Shown here in pieces: positions 33,028-46,374 of a stretch of 64,000 nt of DNA. The DNA lies in contig OX485805.1 of NCBI GenBank assembly GCA_950295325.1, positions 53,714,758-53,778,757 on the forward strand, given 5' to 3'. Each line of letters starts with the position of its first letter. Position 1 is the stretch's first letter. Under the pieces are notes generated by a model. That model searched no databases and was not told the DNA's origin. It was given only the letters and a program-made list of their open reading frames with translations. Source of the stretch: Polytrichum commune (lineage: Eukaryota; Streptophyta; Polytrichopsida; Polytrichales; Polytrichaceae). Position numbers and translations under genes: made by a program.

Positions 33028-33760
33028 CTATGGAGGAAGCACTATAGTCTAAGCTCGTTAATACGACACCTTCGATATTACAACCCATTTTTTGGTGAGG
33101 CCGAACTTTGTAGTTCAAAGCTCCCTCTTTTATACGACTAAGTCACTTGTTCATGCGACATTTAGAATCTCCGTTTTGTCATAGTAAAGAGGTAGTACAT
33201 GCTAAATTTTCTTTCATCTTTGTTATGTACATCTAAACTACATTCATTTTCACTTGGGAACTAGTATACTTGTCATTGGGAATGTACTGATAATTAAGGT
33301 TACTAGTGCAGATGTGGATATTGTTGCTCCACTTATAGTAAAGCTCAATGATGCTAAATGTCATGCATCATTGTTGTCGAGTTTTTTTCCTTAGAGAATT
33401 CTTTATATTTTGATGTTAATGAAATTATGAGTTTTCAAAAGTTAGTAGGGAATTTAGATAAGATGACAGTTGTTAAATTGGGTAGGCAACGTAACACCAT
33501 AGATCTTTGGACTCCTATTTCAAGAGTTCTTGAGAATATTTGTAATTGTTTGGAGTTATAAGTCATTGTTTCATACCATCTATATTGCTTGAACTTGTTG
33601 AATATATATTCTTAAGCTCATATTTACTTATGTTTTTGTATTCCCTCGATAATATGACAACTTTACGCCATTTGTCATATTACAAGAAGACAACACCTCG
33701 ATAATACAACCTTTTTGTGTGTTTCCCAAACGTGTCATACTAAAGAGGGAGAACGATACA
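33028..33760 (+). mobile_element. pogo/Tigger-like (Tc1/mariner) transposon relic
   Basis: Both flanks carry the 'CTCG(T/A)TAATACGAC' wording typical of pogo/Tigger termini: CTCGTTAATACGACACCTTC near 33055, and CCTCGATAATATGACAAC (33645) plus CCTCGATAATACAACC (33696) on the right. Between them, about 33310-33525 reads as a transposase C-terminus in two frames: ADVDIVAPL..CHASLLSSFF, then after a frameshift NSLYFDVNEIMSFQKLVG and KLGRQRNTIDLW. The DDE core and N-terminal DNA-binding domain are absent, so this is an internally deleted relic. The exact ends are uncertain. Confidence 0.55.
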
Positions 33761-35508
33761 TTGTTTATGGGATTTAGTGTCACATGCATAATAGTCTCAC
33801 TTACCCTACTTTGAGGCATATGTTAGGTTACACTATTGATCAACACTTCATCATTAGTGTCACCCCATGACACTTGGTGTTAAAGCGCGCCTATTTATAT
33901 CTTGACATGAGTATGTTCGATAGTGTTGTGAGGTGCATGCATGTGTTTACACAATGGTCTATGAGTTGACCAAGGTGTACACAAATGACACTTAGCATTA
34001 CTACGCTCAAGAATATCTTCTTCTTGCATAACTAGAACGCAAAACTATCATCTCAAGTATCCCAATGTGCTAAGCTAGATGTCATGATGTAAATAATTTC
34101 CCACTTTGAAAAATTACTTATCATATTAGCAATTAGTGGACATGACACTTTGAGACCTCTAAACATCTAGTTTAGGCCCTTCGCAAATAATGTACGTGAC
34201 ATTAAATACCTTAAATGATGTAGTAGAATTACCTTGGCATGTGTGCCTTTATTACATGTTACTCTTTTCTCTCGACAATTTACCCACATGGTTAAGGCGT
34301 TGGGGGGTCTAGGGTTCAGGGCGCATTTAGGAAGGAGAGAGCAAAGACTTCGAGAAGGCTTGAAGGACTTAGAAAACCGAGGCTAAGTTGATGTGCAAAG
34401 AAAATCACCAAAGGTCACTACACATTGTGAAAGAAAGTACGTGTATAGATCAACCACATGAAGGTGAGGAGCTATGGCATGTTGGAGATGCAAGGTGTGC
34501 TTCAAATTTTGATGTTGTTTCTCCTCCTCTCGAAGTTGTGGGTTGTAATTGTTTAGCTTCGTGAACTAAGAGGTTAGGAATTCCACTCAAGTGGGTTGTT
34601 GAGAGTGGACAAGCTTCAAGCATAAGGATTGGGGTGTTTGGTGCTCAAATTTTGGTTTAGAGATTGCCAATTGTCAAATATCTTTGAAAGTTGAGGTAAG
34701 TGTCATTCATCGTCTTTTGTCTTCATTATCCCATGGTCTCTATTATATTTCAAGGTTTGATTGTGTTTGGTTTTTGAGTAAGGTGAGTGCACATATTTTG
34801 ATGCAATTGGAAGCTAAGATGCCTCAAATTATGCACATAATGCCATGAAGTTTTTACGGCTCCGTTTAATTTTGGGATTGTCAAAGAGGTAGTTCCTTCA
34901 AATTGTCTTGATTGTAATGGTGCATCTTCATGCCACTATAGGGGTTTATAGTTGCATTTTGTCATTGTTTTTGAGATTTGTGTTGTATTTAATAATACTC
35001 TATCGCTAAAGGGGTAAATGAAGTCGGATGTTGTAACTCAACTCATAGTCTTGGGATGTGGTTTGCGTGTCACAAACTTTGTCCTCTCTCTCTTAAGTTC
35101 ATATAAACCTCTACCACCTTTTGTGGATGAAATAGTTCCTCAAACCTACACGTGGCAGTTGAATTGATAATCTAGAGCCTTGAAGAATTTGGGCTAGTGG
35201 ACGTGTAGCAAGAGGTACGTGGTTGTCGCTCCAATCCCAAGCAAATAATTTTGCACAAAAATCCATTAAACTCACAATTTAACCCATATCGGTGATTCTA
35301 ATCATGACCTAAAATTAGAGGGTTCTTGCATACGTTACCCATTGTGCCTCCCTCGTTCTCGTGTGACATTGCGATGGCCTTCATGTGACACGCACCTTCT
35401 CACATATGACACACATTAATTACAAGTGCTTGTAGTCCAACCCAAATTGGTCTTACTACCCATGAATTGAAACTAGGTGGCTCCTTGCTTATCATTGTGC
35501 AACATTGC
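33761..35508. other. Intergenic, no gene supported
   Basis: AT-rich with no reading frame of note. GTGTCACCCCATGACACTTGGTGT near 33855 is a small inverted repeat. A run at 34290-34700 is richer in purines but carries no recognisable motif. Confidence 0.35.
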
Positions 35509-35516
35509 AATGACCT

Positions 35517-35926
35517 CACAGGGAGGTCACTTCATTGTCAAGTTGACACCACGTGCGGACAAAGTTTGCTACCCCTATATTACATGCCCTATATAATTTT
35601 AAAATTTATGATATTTTTTCTACATATACATAACCATTGATAGTATCTTTTGTATACTTTTTTGAAATTTTTAGTCATCTTTATTTTTTTTAGCAATTGT
35701 TTTAGTTCAATTTTGTGTCATTCTAGTTAGAAATGGTATGTTTTATGAAAAAAACAAATCATCAAATTTAGTTACTACTTTTAACTATGTCATAGGTACT
35801 GTGTATATCTACTCATGAAAAAAATTTGATAAAAGTTTGACCCATTTTGGTGGTGCAACTTACCAAAAGAAGATTTTTTTTGGCCACACGTGGTGTTCAA
35901 CTTGACAATGGAGTGATCTACCCGTG
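35517..35926 (+). mobile_element. CACGGG-type MITE, 8-bp TSD, copy 2
   Basis: 410 bp. Left terminus CACAGGGAGGTCACTTCATT (one change from copy 1); right terminus in reverse CACGGGTAGATCACTCCATT. The target duplication AATGACCT is exact (35509-35516, 35927-35934). The interior is nearly identical to copy 1, indicating recent spread. Confidence 0.93.
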
Positions 35927-35934
35927 AATGACCT

Positions 35935-37610
35935 TCATGTGATGTATAGATCGCTAAACAGAGGTTGAAACATGGTAGCATGAACTTTGGCTACAGTAGT
36001 TGCAGTGGAAGTGTTGAAATTCATCCCCCATGCATTTCTTGTGATTTGTCACTAGAAAAAAACGGTGAGATCAAAAATATGATATTAAGAGTTTTATGTT
36101 GCATGCTTGATGGTGACCATTTTTTGTATATGTTATATATGTAGGAGTGTTTTTATACTTGTACATTTTCTCACCATTTTGTACATGTTGTTATGAAATT
36201 TTGAACAAACATATCCTAGAAAGTGTGAGCTTTGCATATGTGTGCAACTTTGGAAGATAATATGTGTCCCATGTATGAAATCATCAATTTGAGGATTGCA
36301 ATTGTTGCAATTTGTGTTATCCCGTAATGTCACATGCTACACTTATTCTCATATTATGCATCCATGTAACACTACGTAATTCCTTAATACCACTTGCACT
36401 TTGGTTGCAACATGCATGATATTATGGAGGGTAGAGTGTGTGTGTGCAATTACATTACCTCGTCTTATTTTACCAATAGTCCACACTATTTTGAACATTT
36501 ATTACTACATGAACAAAATTCGTGATTTTGAAAATTTGTGGTTGCTATAGGGTAAATTTAACAAAGTTCTAAGTTTTTGTGGTATGATTTTGACCCAAAG
36601 TCTTTGCATTGGTAGAGAGGCAACCTATTCATGAAGGCGATCTAGTTGCACACACCAATTCACACAATGCACCCTCACATTGAAAGACCGTGAAGATGTT
36701 AATATTCTTGCGCTTCCCAATGTGTGAGCAAAGTATGTCGGGCCATGGATATAAGCAAAAGAACCTCGCATATGAGCATGTCTCTCATCCATCCAACATC
36801 AAAAACTCGAACACCTACAAGTTTATGGTGATTCATCTCAAATGACTTGGACTAGAGTAGAGGCGCCCATAACCGTTCGCTTAAGAGATTTTACGCCAAA
36901 TTTGGAGAAGTATGAGGTGGTGCAAATTTTCCCGTGTAGGAATATAAAAATATGGAGGATTGTAATTTTCTAATAATCATATTCTTTAAATTGAAATTAC
37001 TATGAGTTTTTGAACCCAAACTTCACCCAAACATGTTAGAACCAATGTCTAGAATTTCCCATAACCACTCATTCCTCCTCACTTTAGCGTCAAAACCATG
37101 GACATGTGTCATGACACTATTGGTTCCGATCTGATCAACATATAATCCCAACATAATTGAAATTACGAAACCCTATAGATTCCCAATGAGAACCTGATCA
37201 GGAATAGGTGCTTCGACTATAGATCAATTTGAGGGCTTTGAAACTATTCCCGGAGTTGAATAAATCTTTTATATATATATATGATAATGTTGGATGAATA
37301 CGATGTATGTTTGTATGCCAAAAAAACACTCTCGCCTTGCTCGCGTATCGGATCGTGCGAGAGCATTACATCCTTAGGGGCTTCTAAGGTGAGGGCATAA
37401 AGCACTGGCGCATGTTGCAAAGTGCCAACAGAATTTCAGATGCATTCAAATTTCCTTCACATATGATCAAACTAAAAACATGCTCCTCTTCGATGTGCAA
37501 AAAAACCAGGGGAAAAAAAAACGTGGTTGACTAACAGACTGTGGACAAATCCAATGCCATAAGAATGACTTTAAGGTGAATAAATTTCAATTTGTGACGA
37601 ATTTCAAGAG

Positions 37611-37642
<32 letters not shown>

Positions 37643-38932
37643 ATTGTTTAAGTGGTCACATAGGTGTACCTAAAGTGGTTAGTGTTGAGCATTAATTTCT
37701 TGCCTATGCTTTATTAGAGTCAACCATAAAGTCACCAAAAGCGAGGACCAACTCATGGGTTTTTGAAGGGATCTCCCATATTTTTCCCCTTCCAACACCT
37801 GTGTCACCGACCTAAAAAATAAAACTAGAGAGGAACAAAAACTTTGCTTTATTACAGGAGCAACAACAACTTGGACAAAAAATTGAAGTTCTTTTCTCGA
37901 GTTTGATTCTATTTGGAAAGTAAAACAAGTGGTGAGAGGAGCGAAGAAAGGCATGTGCACAGAGACGATTACGATTATGAGAAAATCCTCACTTACATAA
38001 AATAATAAAACACGTCGACACCTAAAACTCAAAGCAACCCTCCGAGACTTACCCGTTACACTTAAACAAACGACCATTCAAAAACTCGAACCGCGTCTCG
38101 CCCCCCTACTTTACAGCTAACTCCACATTCTTGCGACAAGCTCAAGCATAAAACAAACTTCCTAAACTTCCTCCCTCCTGAACCTTGTAAGGCGGGTGTG
38201 GAGCAAAGCGATGCGATAGCATTGGTACGAGGGGTGGGGGAGAGGGAAGCGTACAAAACATACCTTTCAAGCACACAAAGGAGTTATTATAATAATAATA
38301 GTAGCTGCAGCGGCAGCAGTGACTGAAGAACCATGATGGTGCGGAGGGGGACTCAAAGGCCCCCCGGTCCATTGCCAGAGCAGAACACATGCTCAGGGGC
38401 AGCTTTGTAAACTTCTGGAGTCGCTCTCCCTGCCCGACCTCCTCATGTAAAATCGCCCATCATACCCCACCATGTGACTGCCCGAGTGCGTGACCGAGTG
38501 TGTGACCGAGTGCGTGAGGGGGTGAGTCGGGCAGTTAAGAAACTTATTGGAGAGGCTCCGTAACCAGGCATTGAGAAGTTAGCCAGCAGTAAGTTAAGTG
38601 ATGGGCTCGAACCGTGGTACTTGTTTATTCCCGGGAGCCTTATCTAACTGCCCCAGCCTTTCATGAAAAGGTCTACTGTCGGGTCGGGGGAGGACTCCAG
38701 CCCATCCGGTCAAATCCTAAAAACTTCTCGACTGAATGGTTTCTTAGTAACTTCCGTCACTCCACTCTTGACTCAATCCTCTTGCTTGCGTCATCCTGCA
38801 AGTTTCTTGTATAATATGTGATAATGTTTGTCATGGGTTGTGTGGCACTCCAAGTGACTCCTGCAATGGCCGGTTTCAGTTAGGACTAGGGGGTAACTTA
38901 CGAATAGTTTATTTTGGGTGTCATATTTACTG
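35935..38932. other. Intergenic with a GC-richer patch, no gene recognised
   Basis: 35.9-37.6 kb is AT-rich and featureless. From 37680 to 38830 composition rises. Here a minus-strand frame of 132 codons (37679-38077) and others overlap without known motifs. A degenerate 12-bp repeat CGAGTG(C/T)GTGAC lies at 38482-38520. The patch could be the edge of an unrecognised gene or an LTR; I cannot tell which. Confidence 0.35.
37612..37639. repeat. (TA)n microsatellite
   Basis: About fourteen TA units. Confidence 0.95.
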
Positions 38933-39257
38933 CACTAAATGTGGCGTTTAATGTCCCTATGGTAACTTTGGGGATGACACTTGTTAGGGATTAGCAAACA
39001 CATACTGTCATAGAGGATGGATGAGTTTCACCCATTGGCCAAAACCCTACCTTCTCTTGTCAGCAACTTGTGAGAAAACATTGTCATGGGTGCTTGAAAT
39101 TTGGATGAAACAGTCACCTGGTAAGTGACAGTGATTGCAACGTTGTAAATCAAATAATGTTGGGTTAACATTTAGTGTTGGTGACACTATACGGCGGTTG
39201 ACAATTAGTATGGATTAAGACAACGATAATTGGTGACCCTAAATAACATACTTAGTG
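38933..39257 (+). mobile_element. TA-type MITE, family B, copy 2
   Basis: Begins CACTAAATGTGG and ends ATACTTAGTG next to TA. Interior blocks shared with copies 3 and 6 are GGCCAAAACCCTACCTTCTC, TTGTCAGCAACTTGTGA and ACATTTAGTGTTGGTGACAC. No coding frame. Confidence 0.75.
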
Positions 39258-42200
39258 TATGAAGCCAACGCATTCCAGGTTAACCGACAAACTTGAAACC
39301 CAAGCTTTATGACTCCAGTTCATACATAACCCGATTGTACATTGTTTTCATGATGCACAAGGTAGGTGAGGCTAATGTGGACACCTCAAGCTCTCTGGAA
39401 TCATCCAACCAATGGATTTGAACATTAGAAGCTTGAGCTGGTTAGCAATTCAAATCTAGACCAATCTTTTTTTTAAATCGTTTAAATCGGAGTTAAGGAA
39501 GGTGTTGATCTAGGCTTTGAAATCAAAGATTCTTTGCTTCCCAATCTGGTGTTACAGGGGGGGACTCTTTTATCGTTCAATATTGTGTAAGTAGATGACA
39601 TCATTAGCATATTCTACATGAGTCATTTGCCAACGAATATCAAGTTTAATGGCAATATTGGTTGTGTCATGTCTCTAAAGTGGTCACGATAAGATAAAAT
39701 GTTGTCGAATCGGCTTTTCATTATACCCACAATATAAGGTGGTCGGCACCTCACAGCCACATGATTCCGCCTTCTAATTTGCCCAAGTAACCACCTCTTG
39801 ATCCCAGGAGGTGCACCCTTCATAACACAGACGAGTAAACGTGAGTGCACAAAAGGGATACTAATTTGAATTGTTATGTACTACGTATGCATATGCCACA
39901 CAAATGATAACTCATAGTTATGTACATGTATGGGGGACCTTTAGAAAACATACAACATTGGTACTTGTATGGTAGGGTCACTAAACTTTATGGGGTAAGT
40001 ATTTAATGTTGGATGAAACTAGGATGAATAATTATCTCTTTTCCTTATCTTATCCATGTATATATGAAAGAGGCAATATTAGGGTTTAAGATGAGGACTG
40101 TGATTATGATCACATATTGATTGATGATTATAGTGCTCAAGGTGGTGACTAGGATAAGACAATTCGAACATGTGCAAGGATGTTGTCATAGAGACAGAAT
40201 TGATGCAGTCGCATGTTGAAACTTATTTACATGAAGATGTGGAGTCGCAAAATTAGCTCCGACATGCCTTGGATATTCTAGTTGATGAAAATGTTGAAAT
40301 GGCCTCTCAATCTAATGTAAAGTCCATTGTGGCTTATGTAGAGGTAGGGAGTCTAGAATTTTCAAAAGCACACTTGTTAGTCAATTGAATGGCAATCCAA
40401 CTTTATTCAAAGATTGATTGACTTGGATTTAGGCTAGCATATTATACATGAAGCCTATACCCTTTACTGCCGCAAATCATTATGCTATGTGAAATCTTGG
40501 TTGTGATTGTGGAGAGTGTTTTTTTTAACACACTTGAAGCTAAAATTGTCAAAAACATGTGGTAGACCTCCCTCCCCCCCCCCAAAAAAAAAGAAAGCTC
40601 CAATTAAGGTTTGGTTTGTTGGAGGGTTTATAGGATTTGGTAATCATTGGGTAGAGTAAAGAGATCCAATTGACTTGATGGATTGTCCATCAAATATGGA
40701 GATTTATTAATTTATTTACTTATGTTGGTATCAAAAAGGAACCAACAATAAGTGGACTTACGATCTTATGGATCATTTGATGGTAGATTTAGAAACAATA
40801 ATTGCATTAGCTTCTATGACACATATTGTAGACTGAGATGCTTATGGGTTACATCCTAGGGATGAAAACATCCTCAATGACTTCATTAGTGAATGCTAGG
40901 GTTTTACATTATACATATGATTGGGGATCATTATTATTCAAAAGCATATTTGATTACTTATAATAATGAATATATAAAAATGTATATATTTTTTAATGTT
41001 TACATATTGTCACTTGTATTATTATCATTGAAATTGTACATGTATTTCTTATTTTACAAATAAATAAAAATTGTATATAGGGAGTATATTGCAAATACAC
41101 ATGGTTCTTGGTTTTTAATGAAAGGTGCATCCTCTGGGATCCCGAATTGCCCACCTTTGCCCACAAAAATCAAGCATGTCATAGCTCGGTGAACAACAAT
41201 CCTAATTATGGAGGATGGTGGGTGTACTTTGATTTTTGCAAAGGTGACTAACCCAAGTATCATCAAGGTGATGGCTAAATCACCATGTGTTACTTACCAA
41301 CCAAATTAGAGCAGCTAAACCAAAAATAGGTGTTTGATTTAAGAAGCTAACTAAATTAGCCTCATCTACCTCAACATGTCCATAAAAAATGAGGGAAGTT
41401 CAAGTCAAATGTAGGTGACATGTTCAACTCATCATAATATTATAACTCAGCTATAGGCCAATGCATTGTAGGCCCAAGAAATTTTCAAGCATTATGTCCA
41501 ATTTATTATGAGTTTTCCTTGCAAAATGAATAATTTTCAACTTGAGTATTGTTCACATCATACCTTTGTAATTGATAGCTAGCTGAACTTGGACCCTGAT
41601 TACCATAATTAGCATCATGTATATAACATCATTCCTCAAGAACATGCCGCTCTCTTTCTATTTTTGCTTGGTAAAACCCATCGACATTGTGCCAAGGTTG
41701 AAATCTAACCTATGGTAGCATGTGCTTGTGTTAGACATGAAGGGAGTGATTGGGATATAACTTGAAACTACTCCCTCTAGGCATCTACCGAGGATAATAC
41801 TACAACAAATTGGAGTTAATGATTAGGCTCATGGAGCACGAGGGGTGGTATATAATGTTATGTACCATCCTAACCCAATTGAAGACTTTATCATAACACA
41901 AGAAAGATTAGTTCCATTTAAGATGTTTCATATCAACAAATTATACATGAAGGAGTAGTGCTTTTTGTTTGCAATTGGGAGGCGGTTTTGATTGCAGGGA
42001 AAACCTTGTCCCTCCCATGCAATGTACTTTTCAAGACATGGACTTTCCCATGACACTCCTCAAGACTTGGAGCTTCCCGTGCAGTGTTGAATTTAAGTCA
42101 AAGTCCAAGTTCATTTTTGGTCATATAATCAGTCAAAATTCTATTGTTTCCCAAGTCCAATTGGTTACATGTTGTGATCTTTTGGTTTTGCTTTATTATC

Positions 42201-42780
42201 TTGCAATATATTCCATAGATGCTTCTAAAACGATCGGTAACTATTGTTAAGTCTTGAGCTTAATATGTAAACCCTATAGATGCATTAAGCAAATGGCATG
42301 TGGAGGATTTGACTACAACTTACTAAGTTACTATACTTGAAATATATAGCTTTACAAATGACATGAAACCTTGTAGATGCAAACCGGCATGTGGAGAAAT
42401 GGACAATACAATTTTAGTGTAAGTTGCAAATGTCTTGAGATTTGGAGCTTAAGTATTTACCATGTTAAACCTTGTAGAGTACAAATGATTGTCGTGGAAA
42501 CTAAAACTATTGTTATACATGAGTTATGGAGTTTAGTTAGGTGAAACTCTACAAATGTAAAAGATGGCATGTGGAGAAATATGACTGTGAAATCAATGAA
42601 TGTTGCCAATGTCTCAATATTTGGAGCTTAAACATCATGTTAAACCCCGTAGATTACAATTTATTGTAGTGGACATTGACAATACCTATTTATATTGGAG
42701 ACATGGAGCTTTAACATGCAAAAATCACCACACAACACTCACATGCCTAAGTTATTAACCTCCGCTAGTGACTTAAACTA
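39258..42780. other. AT-rich intergenic stretch, no gene supported
   Basis: Several phrases are repeated loosely, for example (A)TGTGGAGAAAT(G/A)(G/T)AC and AAACC(C/T)(T/C)GTAGA between 42260 and 42700, suggesting an old tandem repeat. No domain or long frame is recognisable. Confidence 0.4.
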
Positions 42781-42997
42781 CATCAATTATCCCAAATAAT
42801 GCATGTTATTATTCAAAGTTACGCAGTGCAATAACATCTACTCTAGAGTTCAATTTTCACTAACGAAAGTTCAATGAGTTGTTCGGACATTATAGAACAT
42901 AAATTGTTTTGCTTAGTAAAAATATTACATTCTCATTGAATAGTTAGAGTGTTGCGTACCTTCATATTGTAACATGCACTAATTGGGATAATTAGTA
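42781..42997 (-). mobile_element. TA-type MITE, family A, copy 5
   Basis: About 217 bp, TA before the left end (42779-42780). The left terminus CATCAATTATCCCAAATAAT pairs with the right end in reverse, TACTAATTATCCCAATTAGT, and both continue into TGTTA(C/T)(T/A)AT. The interior GAGTTGTTCGGACATTATAG matches other A copies in inverted orientation. Confidence 0.75.
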
Positions 42998-44496
42998 TTA
43001 TAGTGACCATATGTAAGTGCAAGAAAAGCAAACATGATTTTCAATAGGTGCTAGGTTGAATAGAAAGATGTTGTGACATTGCCATTAAATCTCTCGCAAA
43101 GCATATGAATGCAATGTCTGTCAACCCGATTCTATATTCTCGTGCACGTGTGAAGCGAAAGCTTGTATGGGGCGACCTCCCATGGCTCACATGATGTTGG
43201 CAATGAAGGTCATGTCCCTTCACTCCAAGAGTGTGGTGTTGTTTGTGGAGACATAACTCACCACTTTTGTCCTCTTGAAGTCACAAGGTGTCCGTGTAGA
43301 AAATCTAAGGCGGAATGGAGCTTGAGATCCTCCCCCACGGATTGGGACTTACTTACTCTTAACTCATGGGACAATGTCATAGGACTCGGTGTCATTATTA
43401 TACATTATGTCCTAAATTGCCCCCATCGAAGTTAGAGTAGGTCCTAGGACTCCATGGTATATATTGGACTTGGCATACCTCTGTACTTACCTATACTATA
43501 TCACTGATCGATCTACAATGATATGTACAAATAGCTCTTGGTGCAAGCATGTTGAGTTATGTTTCTTTTATGATAATTCTATGAAGCATTTACACTATCT
43601 GTACGAAAAGATTGATTGAAGTGGGTGATGAGTTTTACTAGAGATAACATGTTTATTGTAACTCATGAAGAGAAAATGCATAAATAAATCATTATGGTTG
43701 TAAATCAAGGGTTTTTAATTGTCAATTGTCTAAACACTGCAACAAAACCTCTAGTTGACAAGTAAATTTAATATATATATACATTTTCTCATCGTGTTTT
43801 TTAACTATGCAAGTTTACTTCTAATGTTTTGGTTCCCACTTTTAGTCACTACTAAGTTACGATATGCAATTATTGACTTTGTGATATGTTTGGAGGTCAT
43901 GGATTATTAAAATATGACAATTGATTGCTCACGACATGCCAACATTTGCAATCAAAGGTGGGTGACAATCTTGTGTTGTTGGAGATTTTCAATAAATTTT
44001 TATACCACTAGAATTATTTGTAAAGTCCCTCAAAGATGGACAACTCCGTGGACTTTCTATTAAGAGTTGGTTAGTTTGTTGTGTATCAGAGCCTACATTG
44101 AAAGTTGGGTGAAACTTATAGGATTCCCTCTATCCACCTCTCAAACTTTGAAAGAATTGTAGTATCTAAAATAGGTTATGCACATAGGACCCATTGTCCA
44201 AAACCCGGCTCGGGATATGCAAGGCTAGCTTGGTCCACCCATCCCAATATGACAAGCTAGAAAGCTATTTGTTTACTAGCATGATATCACTCTTTCATGT
44301 ATGGTAATTAAAACAATAAGAAAACTTGGATGACTTTGTCTTAATCCTCACGAACTCAAGGTTTGGGACTAAACCCATGGTTTCTTTTGCTTTACTTTAC
44401 AAGTAACTCTATTAGATGTTCTTTTATCCAATTTGATGAACTTTTGAAGGTGTATTTGGAGGATTGAAAATGTGCTTTGTGGTGATACATTACATT
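42998..44496. other. Intergenic, no gene supported
   Basis: A plus-strand frame of 90 codons at 43163-43435 has a Cys/His-rich look (CGVVCGDITHHFCPLEVTRC) but no splice partner or known domain. The rest is AT-rich. Confidence 0.35.
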
Positions 44497-44511
44497 GAGG
44501 TTTCGAATGTG

Positions 44512-44752
44512 GTCCGAGATGACCTAAACTATCAGATGACAGTGGAGAGGTACCCAAATCCAAACAAAAGGGTTGGCAGTTCGATTCTTGACTATGAAAT
44601 CTTCTCTTTACTTGACGGAAAATCCAAGAGCCCACCCACCACAAGGTAAGCAGTAAACCCCACCTTGCACCAAGGAAATCCTTGAGCAGGATAGGACCAA
44701 CGGGCTCAAATTCACCTCGGATTGCCCAACGTTGTATATTACATTATATTAT
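44512..44752 (+). mobile_element. tRNA-derived SINE with 15-bp target duplication
   Basis: About 240 bp between GAGGTTTCGAATGTG (44497-44511) and GAGGTTTTGAATGTG (44753-44767), a one-mismatch target duplication. The head resembles a tRNA gene: an A-box-like GATGACCTAAACTATC at 44518-44533, and a B-box-like GTTCGATTC inside AGGGTTGGCAGTTCGATTCTT near 44572-44592. The body has no reading frame and the tail is TA-rich (TATATTACATTATATT) rather than poly(A). An actual tRNA gene is ruled out because the stems do not close. Confidence 0.65.
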
Positions 44753-45207
44753 GAGGTTTTGAATGTGATTACCACACCATGTGTCTGTTTCATATTAATG
44801 GACTAGATTTGTTGAATTAGTACGACACACCTTTTTCTGTATTAGAATAATGATATTAATCATAATTGAATGTACGATTGTTTTCATTCACATTGGATTT
44901 CATTTGAAATATGTGCCCTACTTATTGACATTCTCAGACACAATATGGGGAGTCCGGCAGAAATCCATATGCAAAATGTATCCATGAATGAAAAAGGAGT
45001 CCATACGAACTCATAAGATATAGGATAGATGTGTGAATTTGGAATTTTAAAAAACCACACCAGTTGGCGCAAATTGAAATTAATATGGATAATAACTTGA
45101 AGCTGATCAGTGTTAATAATACAATCTTACTGTAAATGTCATTTTTTTAAATATAGGAAGTTATCTCAAGTAAGATAGCCATAATTGAGCGTAAAGCAAT
45201 CCATGAT

Positions 45208-45791
45208 CACGGGTAGATCACTTAGTGCATTTTAAAAACGACATGCGGCATAATATAGAGAGGATTAAAATCATTTGAAATAAAAATTATAAAGGAATTC
45301 CAAATAATGAAGGGGCCATTAAATGTAGACAATCCCATTATAAGTAAGTTAGATGGACATAAAATGTGGGCCATGTATTTTTTGTAAAATTAATATAGGG
45401 GCTGAAGATAAGGATCCTATGTGTTGTCATCATAACAGTGTTTGCAATGGTATTACTTTGCTATGGTCTCCTATGTGTTTTCTTCATAACTCTGTTTGCA
45501 ATGGTATTACTGTTTGCACCCTTCTTTGTTTCCATGCTTTCCCTCAACACTCGTCAATTGTGTTAGGAAGTAGATTAGCTTTTATTACTTAAAAGGAATA
45601 TAGAGTACAAAAAATTACAGTGGCTTGGACAATATAAGTAATGGAAGGGTGCAAACAAATGGGCCATTTTTGAAATTTAAGTAATTATAGGGAGGCTTTA
45701 ATTCAGCCCTTGAAGGTAAATAGCCCCAAAACAAAAAAAAAACCCCAGGCGCACGTGGTGCACAAAAATGCCTTAGAGTGATCTACCCGTG
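45208..45791 (+). mobile_element. CACGGGTAG element, 8-bp TSD, second subfamily (short form)
   Basis: 584 bp with termini CACGGGTAGATCACTTAGTG and, from the right, CACGGGTAGATCACTCTAAG. Target duplication TCCATGAT is exact (45200-45207, 45792-45799). The interior differs from the 408-bp MITEs but shares about 230 bp on the left and 250 bp on the right with the 2.1-kb element at 55230. It contains a short tandem duplication around GTTTGCAATGGTATTACT (45440 and 45494). Confidence 0.93.
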
Positions 45792-45999
45792 TCCATGATA
45801 AAAAAATGGGCATATATTGTTAATTTTAAAAACGTCAGCATCGCATAACTCCAAACAACATACCATACAATTTCCATTGGGTCCCAATGTGAGATGAGGG
45901 GCTTCTTAAATGGGGCACTAGACATGGAGGTAGAAAAAAGGATTGCCTATTGGTCGTTGATTCATTTAATCACATGTGAACCATAGGGATGGAATGCTA

Positions 46000-46374
46000 C
46001 ACTAACTATGATATTTTAGTGTCATATGGTATTTTATGTCACCATGGTAACTTTTCAGATGACACTACTTATGAATAAGTGAACAAATATTGTCATGGAA
46101 GATGGATGAGTTCATCCATTGGCCAAAACCCTACCTTCTCTTGTCAGCAACTTGTGATGTAATATTGTCATGAATGCTTGAAATTTGGATGAAAATTAAC
46201 TTGGTAAGTGACAATAAATTGCAATACAACAAATCTTTAATCCTCCTAACAATTTACAAGGAATGACAAATAACGTTGGGTTAACATTTAGTGTCGGTGA
46301 CACTATACCGCGGTTTACAATTACTATTGAGCAAGACAGTTAGAATTAGTGACACTAGATATCATATTTAAGGT
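46000..46374 (+). mobile_element. TA-type MITE, family B, copy 3
   Basis: Begins CACTAACTATGATATTTTAG after TA and ends CACTAGATATCATATTTAAG. The terminal block is close to self-palindromic. The interior is well preserved relative to copies 2 and 6 (GGCCAAAACCCTACCTTCTC, CCGCGGTTTACAATTACTAT). Confidence 0.8.

Noticed and set aside
37679-38077. 132-codon minus-strand frame with hydrophobic segments
   Set aside because: Overlaps other frames of similar length, no domain or start context; not enough to call a gene.
44512-44600. tRNA gene
   Set aside because: Box-like motifs are present but the acceptor and anticodon stems do not pair; flanking duplications show a SINE.
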